Origin: Acidobacteriota bacterium
GTDB taxonomy: Bacteria > Acidobacteriota > Blastocatellia > UBA7656
Direction of reading: 5' to 3'
DNA length: 58,963 nt
NCBI GenBank assembly: GCA_016201275.1
Contig: JACQDB010000002.1
Location: 1 to 58,963, forward strand
Below the pieces are notes generated by a model that saw only the letters and a list, made by a program, of their open reading frames with translations, searched no databases and was not told the DNA's origin. The position numbers and the translations under genes were made by a program. Positions 1 through 7,912 of the stretch are shown here, piece by piece (position 1 is the stretch's first letter; every line of letters begins with the position of its first letter).

Positions 1-89
1 ATAATTCTTGCCTTCACTTGACCTTTGTTCAAAAGTTCCGTCAAATATCTTTCGTCTGCTTCACTTAGCTTTAGATGTTGTTTTTTCAT
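1..89 (-). CDS. IS630-like transposase, N-terminal fragment (cut by window edge)
   Basis: Reading leftwards from an ATG at 87-89, the first 29 codons begin MKKQHLKLSEADERYL and continue into a helix-turn-helix-like segment (LTELLNKGQVKARI). This resembles the start of IS630-family transposases or their helix-turn-helix subunit. The rest lies outside the window, so neither the DDE domain nor the far inverted repeat can be checked. It is relevant because one of the short repeat families in the window (TTATAGCG ends, TA flanks) is of the type IS630/Tc1 enzymes mobilise. Family assignment rests on 29 residues only. Confidence 0.5.
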   Translation of the reverse strand, partial: MKKQHLKLSEADERYLTELLNKGQVKARI

Positions 90-417
90 ACATCTATAGA
101 AATGACTAAAACACTTGAAAATTTAGGTTCCGGTGTACTAGCTCTGCTTGATCGGCTGGGAATCCAAACCAAGCATTGTTGTAGGGATTTTTCGTAGCTC
201 AACGGGGCAACCGCTCCGATGAACCAAACCGTGTGCTTGACATCAACCGATGTGCTTGACATGATACACGAGGTTTTTACAGCCCTCATAAAATCAGTGG
301 CTTTTTTGGTAGCAATACATTCTCGCAAACTCCGAGTTGCCCCAAATTCGGAATACATTCTCTACCTATAATGCGAAGTTTTTCGGTAGCAAAAATAGAC
401 TTCAATGAGGAGATGAT
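90..417. other. Intergenic region with a 12-bp direct repeat
   Basis: No gene is supported here. The notable item is TGTGCTTGACAT, present at 232-243 and again at 251-262 (19-bp period). Each copy contains a TTGACA hexamer. It lies upstream of the gene starting at 418 and might be a doubled operator or promoter element, but no convincing -10 is placed for it. A purine-rich GAGGAG at about 407-412 is the ribosome binding site of the next gene. Confidence 0.4.
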
Positions 418-2370
418 ATGAAAACCCCACGAGTGTTTTTGATGCTGGTGATGCTGGCGGTTCTGGCAATTAGTTGGGAAGGCTCCGGGTTGGCCGCTGC
501 GGCGGACAATGATGGCCCGGTTGCCAATGCGCGACCTAGCAGTGCCGAAATCAACTGGCAACCCAAGCTTGACTATGCGGTGATCGTGCTGACGGTTTCG
601 ACCCCGGATGGCGAAGTCATACGCAAAGAGTTCGCTTCCGGCGTTGCGCCTTTCTTCAGAAATACTGATGAGAAAGGGCACCGCCTGGCCGATGGCAACT
701 ACCTGTATGAATTGCGCGTCGTGCCGTTTATCGCTGCGGCGGTGCGCGAAGCTCTGGCCAAAGCGCGTCAAGAAGGCCGCGACGAAGCGGTGGCGCGAGA
801 CCTGCGAAATCGCGGGCTGTTGGCGAAACAGGAGGTCGTGCAATCCGGCGCGTTTATGATTAGCGGCGGCGCTTTTGTGATGGGCAATGATGCCTCTGAG
901 TCGCAGCGGGTGGGCGCGAAGAAGCGCGCTGCGCCAGAGACCGACACGCTTGCCGCAAGTTCCGAATTTCACTCGTTCAGCAATCTGGCGCGTCCTATGT
1001 CAGCGCCCTTTTTGAAAGCTTCTCCTTATGCGGTCAGTCGCTCGGCCAATAGAGAAATTTCTGCGGCGGCAAACCTGCGCGCCATCGCCAGCCATGCTGC
1101 CGTGCGCTTTTTCGATCAGGTCATCCCCGATGATTTGATTGTGCAAGGCTCGACTTGTGTCGGCTTGGATTGCGTCAACAACGAATCGTTCGGCTTTGAC
1201 ACCATACGTCTGAAAGAGAACAACACGCGCATCAAATTCGACGACACTTCTGCCTCTGTAGGATTTCCTGCCAACGACTGGCAATTGACCGCTAACGATT
1301 CGGCAAGCGGCGGCTCGAGCAAATTTTCGATTGAAGATATTACCGGCGCGACCGTGCCGTTTACCATCACGGCAGGCGCGGCAACCAATTCGCTATTTGT
1401 AGATTCAACCGGACGGCTGGGGTTACGTACTTCTACGCCTGTGCTGGATATTCATGCGGCAACCAGCAACACTCCGGCGATGCGTTTGGAACAGAATGCT
1501 GCCGGCGGTTTTACGGCGCAGACCTGGGACATCGCGGGCAACGAAGCCAACTTCTTCGTCCGTGATGTGACGGGGGGGGCGCGTCTGCCGTTCCGCATCC
1601 GCCCCGGCGCGCCGACCTCCAGCCTAGACATCAACGCCAGTGGGCAAGTCGGCATCGGCACGGCTTCGCCTTCACAAAAGCTTCATGTTTTTGAGAATGC
1701 CGATGTGTTTACTTTTGGTCTGGTCGAAAATACCAGCAACACGACAGCGGCAGCGGCTTTCCTTAAAGTAAAAGCCACCACTTCCGAATTGGATATGCGC
1801 GCTCACGCCTCTGCCCGAATCATATCGCGATTCGGCGTGACCTTGGGTGGGTGGGGCGAAGTTTTGCAAACCGCAGGAAATGGGCTTGCTGTGGGAACGA
1901 TTGGAAACCTACCCTTGATTCTAGGCACTAACTCTTTAAACCGCGTTCATATTTTAGGAAATGGCAACATCGGCATTGGTGGACTGACTACGCCATCAAG
2001 TCCCCTGCAACATATTAGCGGCGCGAAACTAACAGTCGCTGGAGTTTGGACCGATGCCTCAAGCCGAGCGCTGAAGATGAATATCCGCAATCTCAGTTCA
2101 AGCGACGCCCTAAAGACGCTGGAAAAATTGAATCCGGTACAGTTTGAGTATAAAGCCGAGCCGGGTGAAAATTATGTTGGTTTTATTGCTGAGGATGTGC
2201 CGGAATTGGTCGCCACAAGCGACCGCAAATCGTTGAGTCCTATGGATGTGGTAGCGGTCTTGACCAAGGTGCTTCAAGAGCAGCAAAAGACCATCGCGGC
2301 ATTGCAACAAAAAGTTGCGCGACTCGAACACCACAAGGTAAAAGCTGTTCACCTTAAAACGAAACGCTGA
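418..2370 (+). CDS. Secreted protein with C-terminal peptidase S74 (intramolecular chaperone) domain
   Basis: 650 residues. A signal peptide (MKTPRVFLMLVMLAVL..., cleaved near residue 28) is followed by a beta-rich central part with repeated phrases of the type 'tlLDIHAATSNTPAMRLEQ' and 'GQVGIGTASPSQKLHV', typical of tail-fibre-like or trimeric surface proteins. The last about 100 residues (from DASSRALKMNIRNL) match the S74 domain, which helps fold a trimer and then cuts itself off with a Ser-Lys dyad; the SSRALK motif is the expected dyad region. The extreme C-terminus is a coiled coil (VLQEQQKTIAALQQKVARLE). A strong GAGGAG ribosome binding site precedes the ATG. No phage genes surround it, so a cell-surface role is inferred. 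Confidence 0.8.
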   Translation: MKTPRVFLMLVMLAVLAISWEGSGLAAAADNDGPVANARPSSAEINWQPKLDYAVIVLTVSTPDGEVIRKEFASGVAPFFRNTDEKGHRLADGNYLYELRVVPFIAAAVREALAKARQEGRDEAVARDLRNRGLLAKQEVVQSGAFMISGGAFVMGNDASESQRVGAKKRAAPETDTLAASSEFHSFSNLARPMSAPFLKASPYAVSRSANREISAAANLRAIASHAAVRFFDQVIPDDLIVQGSTCVGLDCVNNESFGFDTIRLKENNTRIKFDDTSASVGFPANDWQLTANDSASGGSSKFSIEDITGATVPFTITAGAATNSLFVDSTGRLGLRTSTPVLDIHAATSNTPAMRLEQNAAGGFTAQTWDIAGNEANFFVRDVTGGARLPFRIRPGAPTSSLDINASGQVGIGTASPSQKLHVFENADVFTFGLVENTSNTTAAAAFLKVKATTSELDMRAHASARIISRFGVTLGGWGEVLQTAGNGLAVGTIGNLPLILGTNSLNRVHILGNGNIGIGGLTTPSSPLQHISGAKLTVAGVWTDASSRALKMNIRNLSSSDALKTLEKLNPVQFEYKAEPGENYVGFIAEDVPELVATSDRKSLSPMDVVAVLTKVLQEQQKTIAALQQKVARLEHHKVKAVHLKTKR

Positions 2371-2410
2371 TTCACCTTCGGTGAAACAATGGTGCGCCAG
2401 CAAGTCAATC

Positions 2411-2488
2411 AAAAGGCAAGGAACGCAAAGGTCAGGTGATCTTTGCGTTCCTTGCCTTTTGTGAAGAGTCCTAAGACTCTTCACAAAA
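2411..2488. terminator. Two tandem perfect hairpins downstream of the S74 gene
   Basis: The first hairpin has 20-bp perfectly complementary arms (2411-2430 and 2441-2460) around a 10-nt loop. The second has 14-bp arms (TTTTGTGAAGAGTC and its complement, 2457-2470 and 2475-2488) around CTAA. The first arm ends in TTTT on the plus strand, and the arrangement suits a transcription terminator usable on both strands. The arms overlap by four bases, so the two structures may compete. Confidence 0.65.
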
Positions 2489-2551
2489 TCTTGTTGAGGA
2501 AAGCGTGTCATCTCCCCAAAGTACATTTTGTAGCGTGAGAAAGGACTACGT

Positions 2552-3187
2552 ATGTCTGTACATCTTTTGCAAACGAACGCTCTATTCTTACATATCCCCA
2601 AGACCGGAGGTACGTGGATCGAACAAGCGTTAAATGTCGCTGCAATTGAAAACGAGTACGCCAAAGCTATCGAGACCGTGACCTGGCGTCATTCGTTGAT
2701 GAGTCAATACACTGCAAAGCATGACTTCATCTTTACCTTTGTCAGACATCCATTGAGTTGGTACGAATCTTGGTGGAAATTTCAAACTTGGCTTGACTGG
2801 GTTGAACATGAACCGGGGGTGTGGCACCCGCAAAGAATTCTCAAACCCTGTGCCGCAAATGATTTTTCAGAATTCATACGCTTGTGTATAAAACATGAGC
2901 CTGCCTATGTGAGCCGTATGTATGAATGGTATATCGGCCCTCAAGGAGCCGAGTTTGTCAATTTTATTGGCTATTTTGAGCGACTTGTAGAGGATTTGGT
3001 GCGCGTGCTTAAACTTCTCTGCATAGATTTTGATGAAACCCTCTTACGCAATCAACCGTCCGCGAATGTAAGTGGCAAGCCATATGGAGAGCCGGTCTGG
3101 GATGAAGAGTTGAAAGCACAAATCCTGGCCTTGGAAGTTCCAGCCATCAGGCGATTTTATAACGATGAACAACTCGTAGTTTATTGA
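2552..3187 (+). CDS. Sulfotransferase family protein
   Basis: 211 residues. It has the two PAPS-binding signatures of the sulfotransferase family: the 5'-phosphosulfate loop near the N-terminus (FLHIPKTGGTWIEQAL, about residues 12-27) and the 3'-phosphate motif (FTFVRHPLSWYESWW, about 60-74). The usual reaction is transfer of sulfate from PAPS to a hydroxyl on a carbohydrate or other acceptor; the acceptor cannot be read from sequence. AAAGGA lies 6 nt before the ATG. It stands alone: tandem hairpins lie upstream and repeat DNA downstream. Base composition is slightly more AT-rich than neighbouring genes, hinting at transfer. Confidence 0.8.
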   Translation: MSVHLLQTNALFLHIPKTGGTWIEQALNVAAIENEYAKAIETVTWRHSLMSQYTAKHDFIFTFVRHPLSWYESWWKFQTWLDWVEHEPGVWHPQRILKPCAANDFSEFIRLCIKHEPAYVSRMYEWYIGPQGAEFVNFIGYFERLVEDLVRVLKLLCIDFDETLLRNQPSANVSGKPYGEPVWDEELKAQILALEVPAIRRFYNDEQLVVY

Positions 3188-3208
3188 AGAGTTGAGGGAT
3201 TACCCAGC

Positions 3209-3320
3209 CTAGAGCGGTTTGCATATGTGTGTACTGCTCCCCCCTATCGTTGAGCGGCAGTCTTCGACCGCTGCTCAACGGCTTTGAGGTTTCCGTAATC
3301 TCAAACCAAAACCGCTCTAG
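3209..3320. mobile_element. Small palindrome-ended element (MITE-like, 112 bp)
   Basis: The ends are exact inverted repeats (CTAGAGCGGTTT at 3209-3220, its complement at 3309-3320). Inside is an imperfect hairpin (3248-3280, CGTTGAGC... / ...GCTCAACG). It has no coding capacity. The architecture resembles a non-autonomous element, but no clear target duplication is visible and no second copy was found here. Confidence 0.45.
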
Positions 3321-3340
3321 TTGTGAGAGTTGAACGCTGT

Positions 3341-3523
3341 GCGGCTGTGCCGCTTTGATGTGCGGAGAGTCTCGGACTCTCCGGTAGGTTTGCCACACTC
3401 TTTTTGCGGCTGCGCCGCACCGGAGGCTGCGCCTCAGAAAAGCTTGGCGGCGCAGCCGCGAGAGTAGGAAGTGCAGCTTACGGAAAGGCGTAGCCTATCC
3501 GCACATCAAAGCGGCGCAGCCGC
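3341..3523. repeat. Inverted repeat, 26-bp arms
   Basis: Arms at 3341-3366 and 3498-3523 match in 25 of 26 positions and contain GCGGCTG(T/C)GCCGC plus TTTGATGTGCGGA. The DNA between them is itself rich in short GCGGC/GCCGC palindromes. It is non-coding and lies immediately upstream of the first 98-bp MITE copy, so the whole 3,200-3,650 stretch is repeat-filled. Confidence 0.6.
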
Positions 3524-3543
3524 AAGCACTGGCTGGGTAGTTA

Positions 3544-3641
3544 GAGCGTGTTGCATAAATAGATGTTTTGTCCAGATATTGTACATGACGGCCTAATCAT
3601 CCACAACATATGGGCGGTTGCTGGGATTCTGCGACACGCTC
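3544..3641. mobile_element. 98-bp MITE, copy 1
   Basis: The ends are inverted repeats (GAGCGTGTTGCA ... TGCGACACGCTC). TAGTTA flanks it on both sides (3538-3543 and 3642-3647), a 6-bp target duplication. The interior (TGTCCAGATATTG, CCACAACATATGGGC) is shared with copies at 13,014 and 14,346. It is too short to code for a transposase, so it must be moved by an enzyme supplied elsewhere. An apparent reading frame crossing it is not a gene. Confidence 0.8.
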
Positions 3642-3768
3642 TAGTTACCGAGCTAAAGCGTTTCTATACTATGAAGTCCAGAGGAATCACATTGACGCTG
3701 CTCTATGGGCATTGTTTAATTAACACGCCTATAACGCGCCCGACATCATTTCTATAACGGAGATTTTT

Positions 3769-5079
3769 ATGACTGCTCAAAACCAAGCGTCGCAAACTAC
3801 GACCGCCGAATTGCTCGCCAAACAGAAAGAGTATGGCTGGCCCTGCGCCACGCAATATTATGAACATCCTATCGCTCTCACTCACGGCGAAGGTATGCAC
3901 GTCTTTGACGCCGAGGGGCAGCGCTACCTGGATTGCTTCGGCGGCGTGTTGACCACTGCCGTCGGCCATGCTCGTCCCGAAGTCGTCAATGCCATCAGCG
4001 AACAGGTGGCGAAAATCGCGCACACCTCGACGCTTTATCTGAACGAACAGACGGTCAATCTCGCCGAGAAAATGGCGCAGCTTACGCCGGGCAGATTGAA
4101 AAAATCGTTCTTCACCAACAGCGGCACAGAGGCCGACGAAACCGCTATGGTGCTGGCGCGCATCTACACCGGCAACACCGAAATCATTGCCCTGCGCCAC
4201 GCCTATCACGGGCGCTCGGTGATGAATATGACGGCGACAGGGCATTCGACCTGGAAACACAGCAGCGTCTTGATGCCCGGCATCGTTCACGCCCACGCGC
4301 CCTATTGTTATCGTTGCCCGTTCAATTTGAAACCGGAATCGTGCGCGCTGGAATGCGCTACGGATGTCGAAGAGTTGATTCAAACTGCGACCTCCGGCAA
4401 AATCGCCGCCTTCATCGCCGAACCCATCATGGGCGTAGGCGGTTTCATCACCCCGCCTAAAGACTATTTCAAAGTCGTCACTGACATCGTGCGGCGTTAC
4501 GGCGGTATCTTCATCTGCGATGAAGTGCAGAGCGGTTGGGGACGCACCGGCGACAAATGGTGCGGCATAGAGCATTGGCAAGTTGAACCTGAAGTGATGA
4601 CCTTTGCCAAAGGCATGGCCAACGGCTCACCCGTAGGCTGCACCACGGCGATACCGGAAGTGGCGGACAAATATCCGGGGCTGACGTTTTCAACTTTCGG
4701 CGGCAATCCTGTGACTTCGGCGGCGGCCTTGGCGACCATTCGCGTCATCGAAGAAAATGATTTGCCGAACAACTGTCGCGTAGTTGGCGATTACCTTCGA
4801 GGCAAGCTCGATGAGTTGAAAGACAAATATGAAGTGATCGGCGAGGTGCGCGGCATGGGCTTGATGCAGGCGATTGAATGCGTCAAAGACCGCACCACCA
4901 AAGAGCCGCACCCGCAGGCGGTGTTGAAAGTTTTTGAAGAGACACGCAAGCGCGGCGTATTGATTGGCAAAGGCGGCTTGTACGGCAACATCATTCGTTT
5001 AGGAATGCCCATGATCGCTTCAACCGCAGACATTGACGAATTGGTGACGGCGCTGGATGCGGCATTTTCGGCGGCCTGA
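3769..5079 (+). CDS. Class III (PLP) aminotransferase, alanine-glyoxylate/beta-alanine type
   Basis: 436 residues, normal for class III aminotransferases. It contains the family's PLP region ICDEVQSGWGRTG, followed by a lysine-bearing segment TFAKGMANG (the Schiff-base lysine), and an early substrate-domain motif GGVLTTAVGHARPEV. The closest relatives by motif are AGXT2-like and 4-aminobutyrate/beta-alanine transaminases. These move an omega- or alpha-amino group to pyruvate or glyoxylate in the cytosol. A dihydropyrimidinase gene lies 2.8 kb downstream on the same strand, which would fit a role in pyrimidine breakdown (beta-alanine or 3-aminoisobutyrate), but the two are not in one operon. 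CGGAG lies 7 nt before the ATG. Substrate is uncertain. Confidence 0.82.
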   Translation: MTAQNQASQTTTAELLAKQKEYGWPCATQYYEHPIALTHGEGMHVFDAEGQRYLDCFGGVLTTAVGHARPEVVNAISEQVAKIAHTSTLYLNEQTVNLAEKMAQLTPGRLKKSFFTNSGTEADETAMVLARIYTGNTEIIALRHAYHGRSVMNMTATGHSTWKHSSVLMPGIVHAHAPYCYRCPFNLKPESCALECATDVEELIQTATSGKIAAFIAEPIMGVGGFITPPKDYFKVVTDIVRRYGGIFICDEVQSGWGRTGDKWCGIEHWQVEPEVMTFAKGMANGSPVGCTTAIPEVADKYPGLTFSTFGGNPVTSAAALATIRVIEENDLPNNCRVVGDYLRGKLDELKDKYEVIGEVRGMGLMQAIECVKDRTTKEPHPQAVLKVFEETRKRGVLIGKGGLYGNIIRLGMPMIASTADIDELVTALDAAFSAA

Positions 5080-5364
5080 TCCTGGGTCAAAGCTCTATCA
5101 CCGTCTTTCATAAGCACCGCATCACTTGAAAAGCGCGACTACGAAAAAAAGGAAAATCATTTCGACGAGTATTCATCAGCTACTTTGCCATTTTCTGCGT
5201 GCGGCACGCTTCGCCGCTTGAGGGCAAGCGTCAACTCGCAAAAAAGCCCGTCTTTATTGGGCGAAATCACCTTTTTCACTTTCTTAGTCGTGCCTTTGAG
5301 CTACCGACGGACGGGCCGTGGCGGCCTATCCGTTTTTCTCCACGGTCGCAACATCACCAAAAGC

Positions 5365-5648
5365 AGTAGTGGATCAATCGGGAGAGATAGAGTTTGGAGT
5401 TCCGCCTTCAGGCTAATGACATGAAGTGAAGCGGCATAGATGTAGCGCAGGCGGTCTAGCCGGCGGCGGGCTTGGTTGTAGAAGCGCACGAAATCCCAGT
5501 CTTAGCTTGCTGCTGTCCGCCGCAGACTAGACCGTCGGCGCTACAACTTAACGCCATTGGTCTGAAGGCGGTCTTGTTAGCGGCTGAAACAACCGCCTGA
5601 AGGCGGAACTCCAAACTTTTCTTTTCTCTCCTCCTTGACCCACTACCT
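5365..5648. mobile_element. Nested-palindrome element, about 284 bp
   Basis: Arms of 23 bp at 5391-5413 and 5595-5617 are perfect complements (AGTTTGGAGTTCCGCC...). Weaker complementarity continues outwards to about 5365 and 5648 (GTAGTGG(A/G)TCAA). Inside, a second pair (5441-5459 and 5527-5545, TGTAGCGC...GGTCTAG) forms an inner stem. There is no coding content. This looks like a non-autonomous element or a decayed relic. The rest of 5,080-5,720 holds nothing recognisable. Confidence 0.55.
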
Positions 5649-5720
5649 TTTTTTGAACCCTTTCACCGAAAAAACCTGCGATTTCATGTGAGCGTACAGA
5701 TTCACTTATCTCAAGGGGGC

Positions 5721-6419
5721 ATGATGACTGGTAAACTTAAACCGCTGCTCAACTGGCCTGTGGCACTTACGGTGATTTTATTAGCGGTGTCGGTCTTCGC
5801 ACAATCACCGCAGAGCGCCGCTGAATTCCTGAAACGCGGCATCGCGCATCAAGAACATCAACGCTTCGCTGAAGCCTTGAGTGATTTCAACAAAGCGATA
5901 GAACTTGACCCGCAACTTGCCGAAGCCTATTGCCAACGCGGCAAGGTGCAGCTTGACAAGCGCAAAGCCGACGCCGATTTTACCCAAGCCATTCAACTCA
6001 AACCTGATTACGCAGAGGCGTTTTATCAGCGCGGCTTGAATAAAGACTTGACCGACGAAGCCGCCGCGCTGCTTGATTACACCAGCGCCATCAAGCTCAA
6101 TCCGAACCTCGTTGCAGCTTATAGGACACGCGCTGTCATCTACCTGATTCGCGGCTTCAACCAACAGGCGATAGCCGACTACACCAAAGTGATTGAGCTA
6201 AGACCGCAGGAGGGTTCAAGCTATTATGTGCGCGGCACGGCTTATCTGGACACCGGCGATGCGGCGCGGGCAATTGTTGATTTAAGCAAAGCCATCGAAC
6301 TTGAGCCGACCTATTATTGGGCTTACCAACAACGCGCCAAAGCCTATCGCAAAACCGGCAAACTCAAATTGGCGCAAGCCGACGAAGCCAAAGCCGCACA
6401 GATCGGCGCGCCCAAATAA
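5721..6419 (+). CDS. Secreted TPR-repeat protein
   Basis: About 232 residues. A start at 5721 or 5724 is chosen because AAGGGGG lies directly upstream and the next residues form a signal peptide (KLKPLLNWPVALTVILLAVSVFAQS). The mature part is about five tetratricopeptide repeats with the usual spacing (AEFLKRGIAHQEHQRFAEAL, then repeated 'A..Y..RG.......A..D...AIEL.P'). TPR domains bind other proteins; the partner is unknown. A second secreted TPR protein starts 62 bp downstream on the same strand, so the two are probably co-transcribed. Confidence 0.8.
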   Translation: MMTGKLKPLLNWPVALTVILLAVSVFAQSPQSAAEFLKRGIAHQEHQRFAEALSDFNKAIELDPQLAEAYCQRGKVQLDKRKADADFTQAIQLKPDYAEAFYQRGLNKDLTDEAAALLDYTSAIKLNPNLVAAYRTRAVIYLIRGFNQQAIADYTKVIELRPQEGSSYYVRGTAYLDTGDAARAIVDLSKAIELEPTYYWAYQQRAKAYRKTGKLKLAQADEAKAAQIGAPK

Positions 6420-6481
6420 ACCTGCCTTGTTTAAGCGCTGTAGCCGCAAGGCGAAACGCAAATTTTTCGGAGAAGAAAATT

Positions 6482-7825
6482 ATGAAACTGGTGAAAATTT
6501 CTGTCGTGTGGATGATTCTGCTTGCGCTTTCGGGCCACGCCTGGGCGCAAGGGTTTGGTAAACCTGTGGATGATGGAGCCGGAGAATATGCCCGCAAACT
6601 TATTGAATTTCATCGGGCATCGGTCGCCAATCTGCTCAAGAAAGTAGATATTGAACCATTCGCGGTCAGTTTCTACGGCTGGCGCGCTTTGACCATCGTG
6701 CGGCTGCCCTTCAACAAATATGAAGGCACGCATTTGACCATCTGCCGTTTGGCGCTGTCGGTTTACGATAAAGAACTCGACGAGGTGTTGCAGACTTTGG
6801 CCACTCGTCCGACTTCGATGACGGATTTTGTAGAAGCCACGCCTGCCGAAAAATCCGCCGTGCAGAAATTCGTGGTGCAGAAATACGGCGGCAAATATCT
6901 GACCGGACTTAGCGCGATTACAGCAGGCGACAGCCAAGCCGCGCCGGAAAAAAAGGACGAAGGTGCGGCGTGGAAATATCGCCTCGGCGCTGTCTTGGGC
7001 GAACTCGCAGGCAGCGTCACCAAATGGTTTGTCTTTCCCAACAACGCGAAATACGATGAAGCGATTTCCGGCTACTTCGCCAGCCTCGATAAACTCATAC
7101 GGGAAGCGCCCAAGGATGCGCCGCCGGAACTGTTGACCAATCTGAAACAGCTTGCGGCTTTCGGCAGTAAAAAATTCTTTGCACCTGATGAACGCCAGCA
7201 AATCGGCGCGGCGCTCAAACAAACTTTGCCGACAACCATAGGCTTTGCCAAACCGCTGCCCAAAGCTCTTGAAGATTTCGCCAACGCCGTCGAAAAAGCA
7301 AATCCTGCGCCTGCGGCAACGAAACCCGCGCCGCCTGCGCTGACGGACACTGCCAAAGCCAAAGAGGTTGCCGCGCAGTATCGTCAAGAGGGCTTGGCGA
7401 AATACAACAGCAAAATGTATGACCCGGCGATAGACGATTTCAATCGCGCTCTGGCGCTTGACGCCGACAATCCGCAAATCTACGCCAATCGCGGCCAGGC
7501 GCTTCTGGAAAAAGGCGAAGTCGAGAAAGCCATTTTCGATTTTACGAAAGCTATCAATTTAGGCGGCGTCACTGCCGAAGACTATTATTATTTGAATGAA
7601 CGGGCGCGGGCCTATTACAAAAAAGGCGAGAAAGAGTTGGCGCTTGCCGATTTGAATATGGCGATTGCGCTCAACGCGAAAAACGCTTATGGCTATTATA
7701 TGCGCGGCTTCATCTACAAAAATCAGGGCAACGCGGCGCAGGCAAGAATTGATTTTCAAGCGGCGGTCAATCTCAATCCCAATTTTCAAGCGGCGAAGGA
7801 TGAATTGATAAAACTTGGAAAGTAA
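6482..7825 (+). CDS. Secreted protein with C-terminal TPR repeats
   Basis: 447 residues from the ATG at 6482, chosen because it starts a clear signal peptide (MKLVKISVVWMILLALSGHAWA) and has CGGAG upstream; a longer reading back to 6317 overlaps the preceding gene. The N-terminal about 320 residues do not resemble a family I can name. A Pro/Ala-rich linker near residue 280 leads to three or more TPR units (about 320-440). It is likely periplasmic or secreted and paired with the preceding TPR protein. Confidence 0.78.
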   Translation: MKLVKISVVWMILLALSGHAWAQGFGKPVDDGAGEYARKLIEFHRASVANLLKKVDIEPFAVSFYGWRALTIVRLPFNKYEGTHLTICRLALSVYDKELDEVLQTLATRPTSMTDFVEATPAEKSAVQKFVVQKYGGKYLTGLSAITAGDSQAAPEKKDEGAAWKYRLGAVLGELAGSVTKWFVFPNNAKYDEAISGYFASLDKLIREAPKDAPPELLTNLKQLAAFGSKKFFAPDERQQIGAALKQTLPTTIGFAKPLPKALEDFANAVEKANPAPAATKPAPPALTDTAKAKEVAAQYRQEGLAKYNSKMYDPAIDDFNRALALDADNPQIYANRGQALLEKGEVEKAIFDFTKAINLGGVTAEDYYYLNERARAYYKKGEKELALADLNMAIALNAKNAYGYYMRGFIYKNQGNAAQARIDFQAAVNLNPNFQAAKDELIKLGK

Positions 7826-7912
7826 TAAGGTAAGCACTTCATTGGAATGCTTCTCTATTTTGGCATAAGATAATTTGCCACAACGTGAAAACATTTCGAG
7901 AGGGCGATACTT

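Noticed and set aside
3563-3757. Short reading frame across MITE copy 1
   Set aside because: It runs through the repeat and its inverted ends, without family or ribosome binding site.
6431-7477. Long open frame opposite the second TPR gene
   Set aside because: Low-complexity, arginine-rich reading with no start signal, opposite a supported gene.
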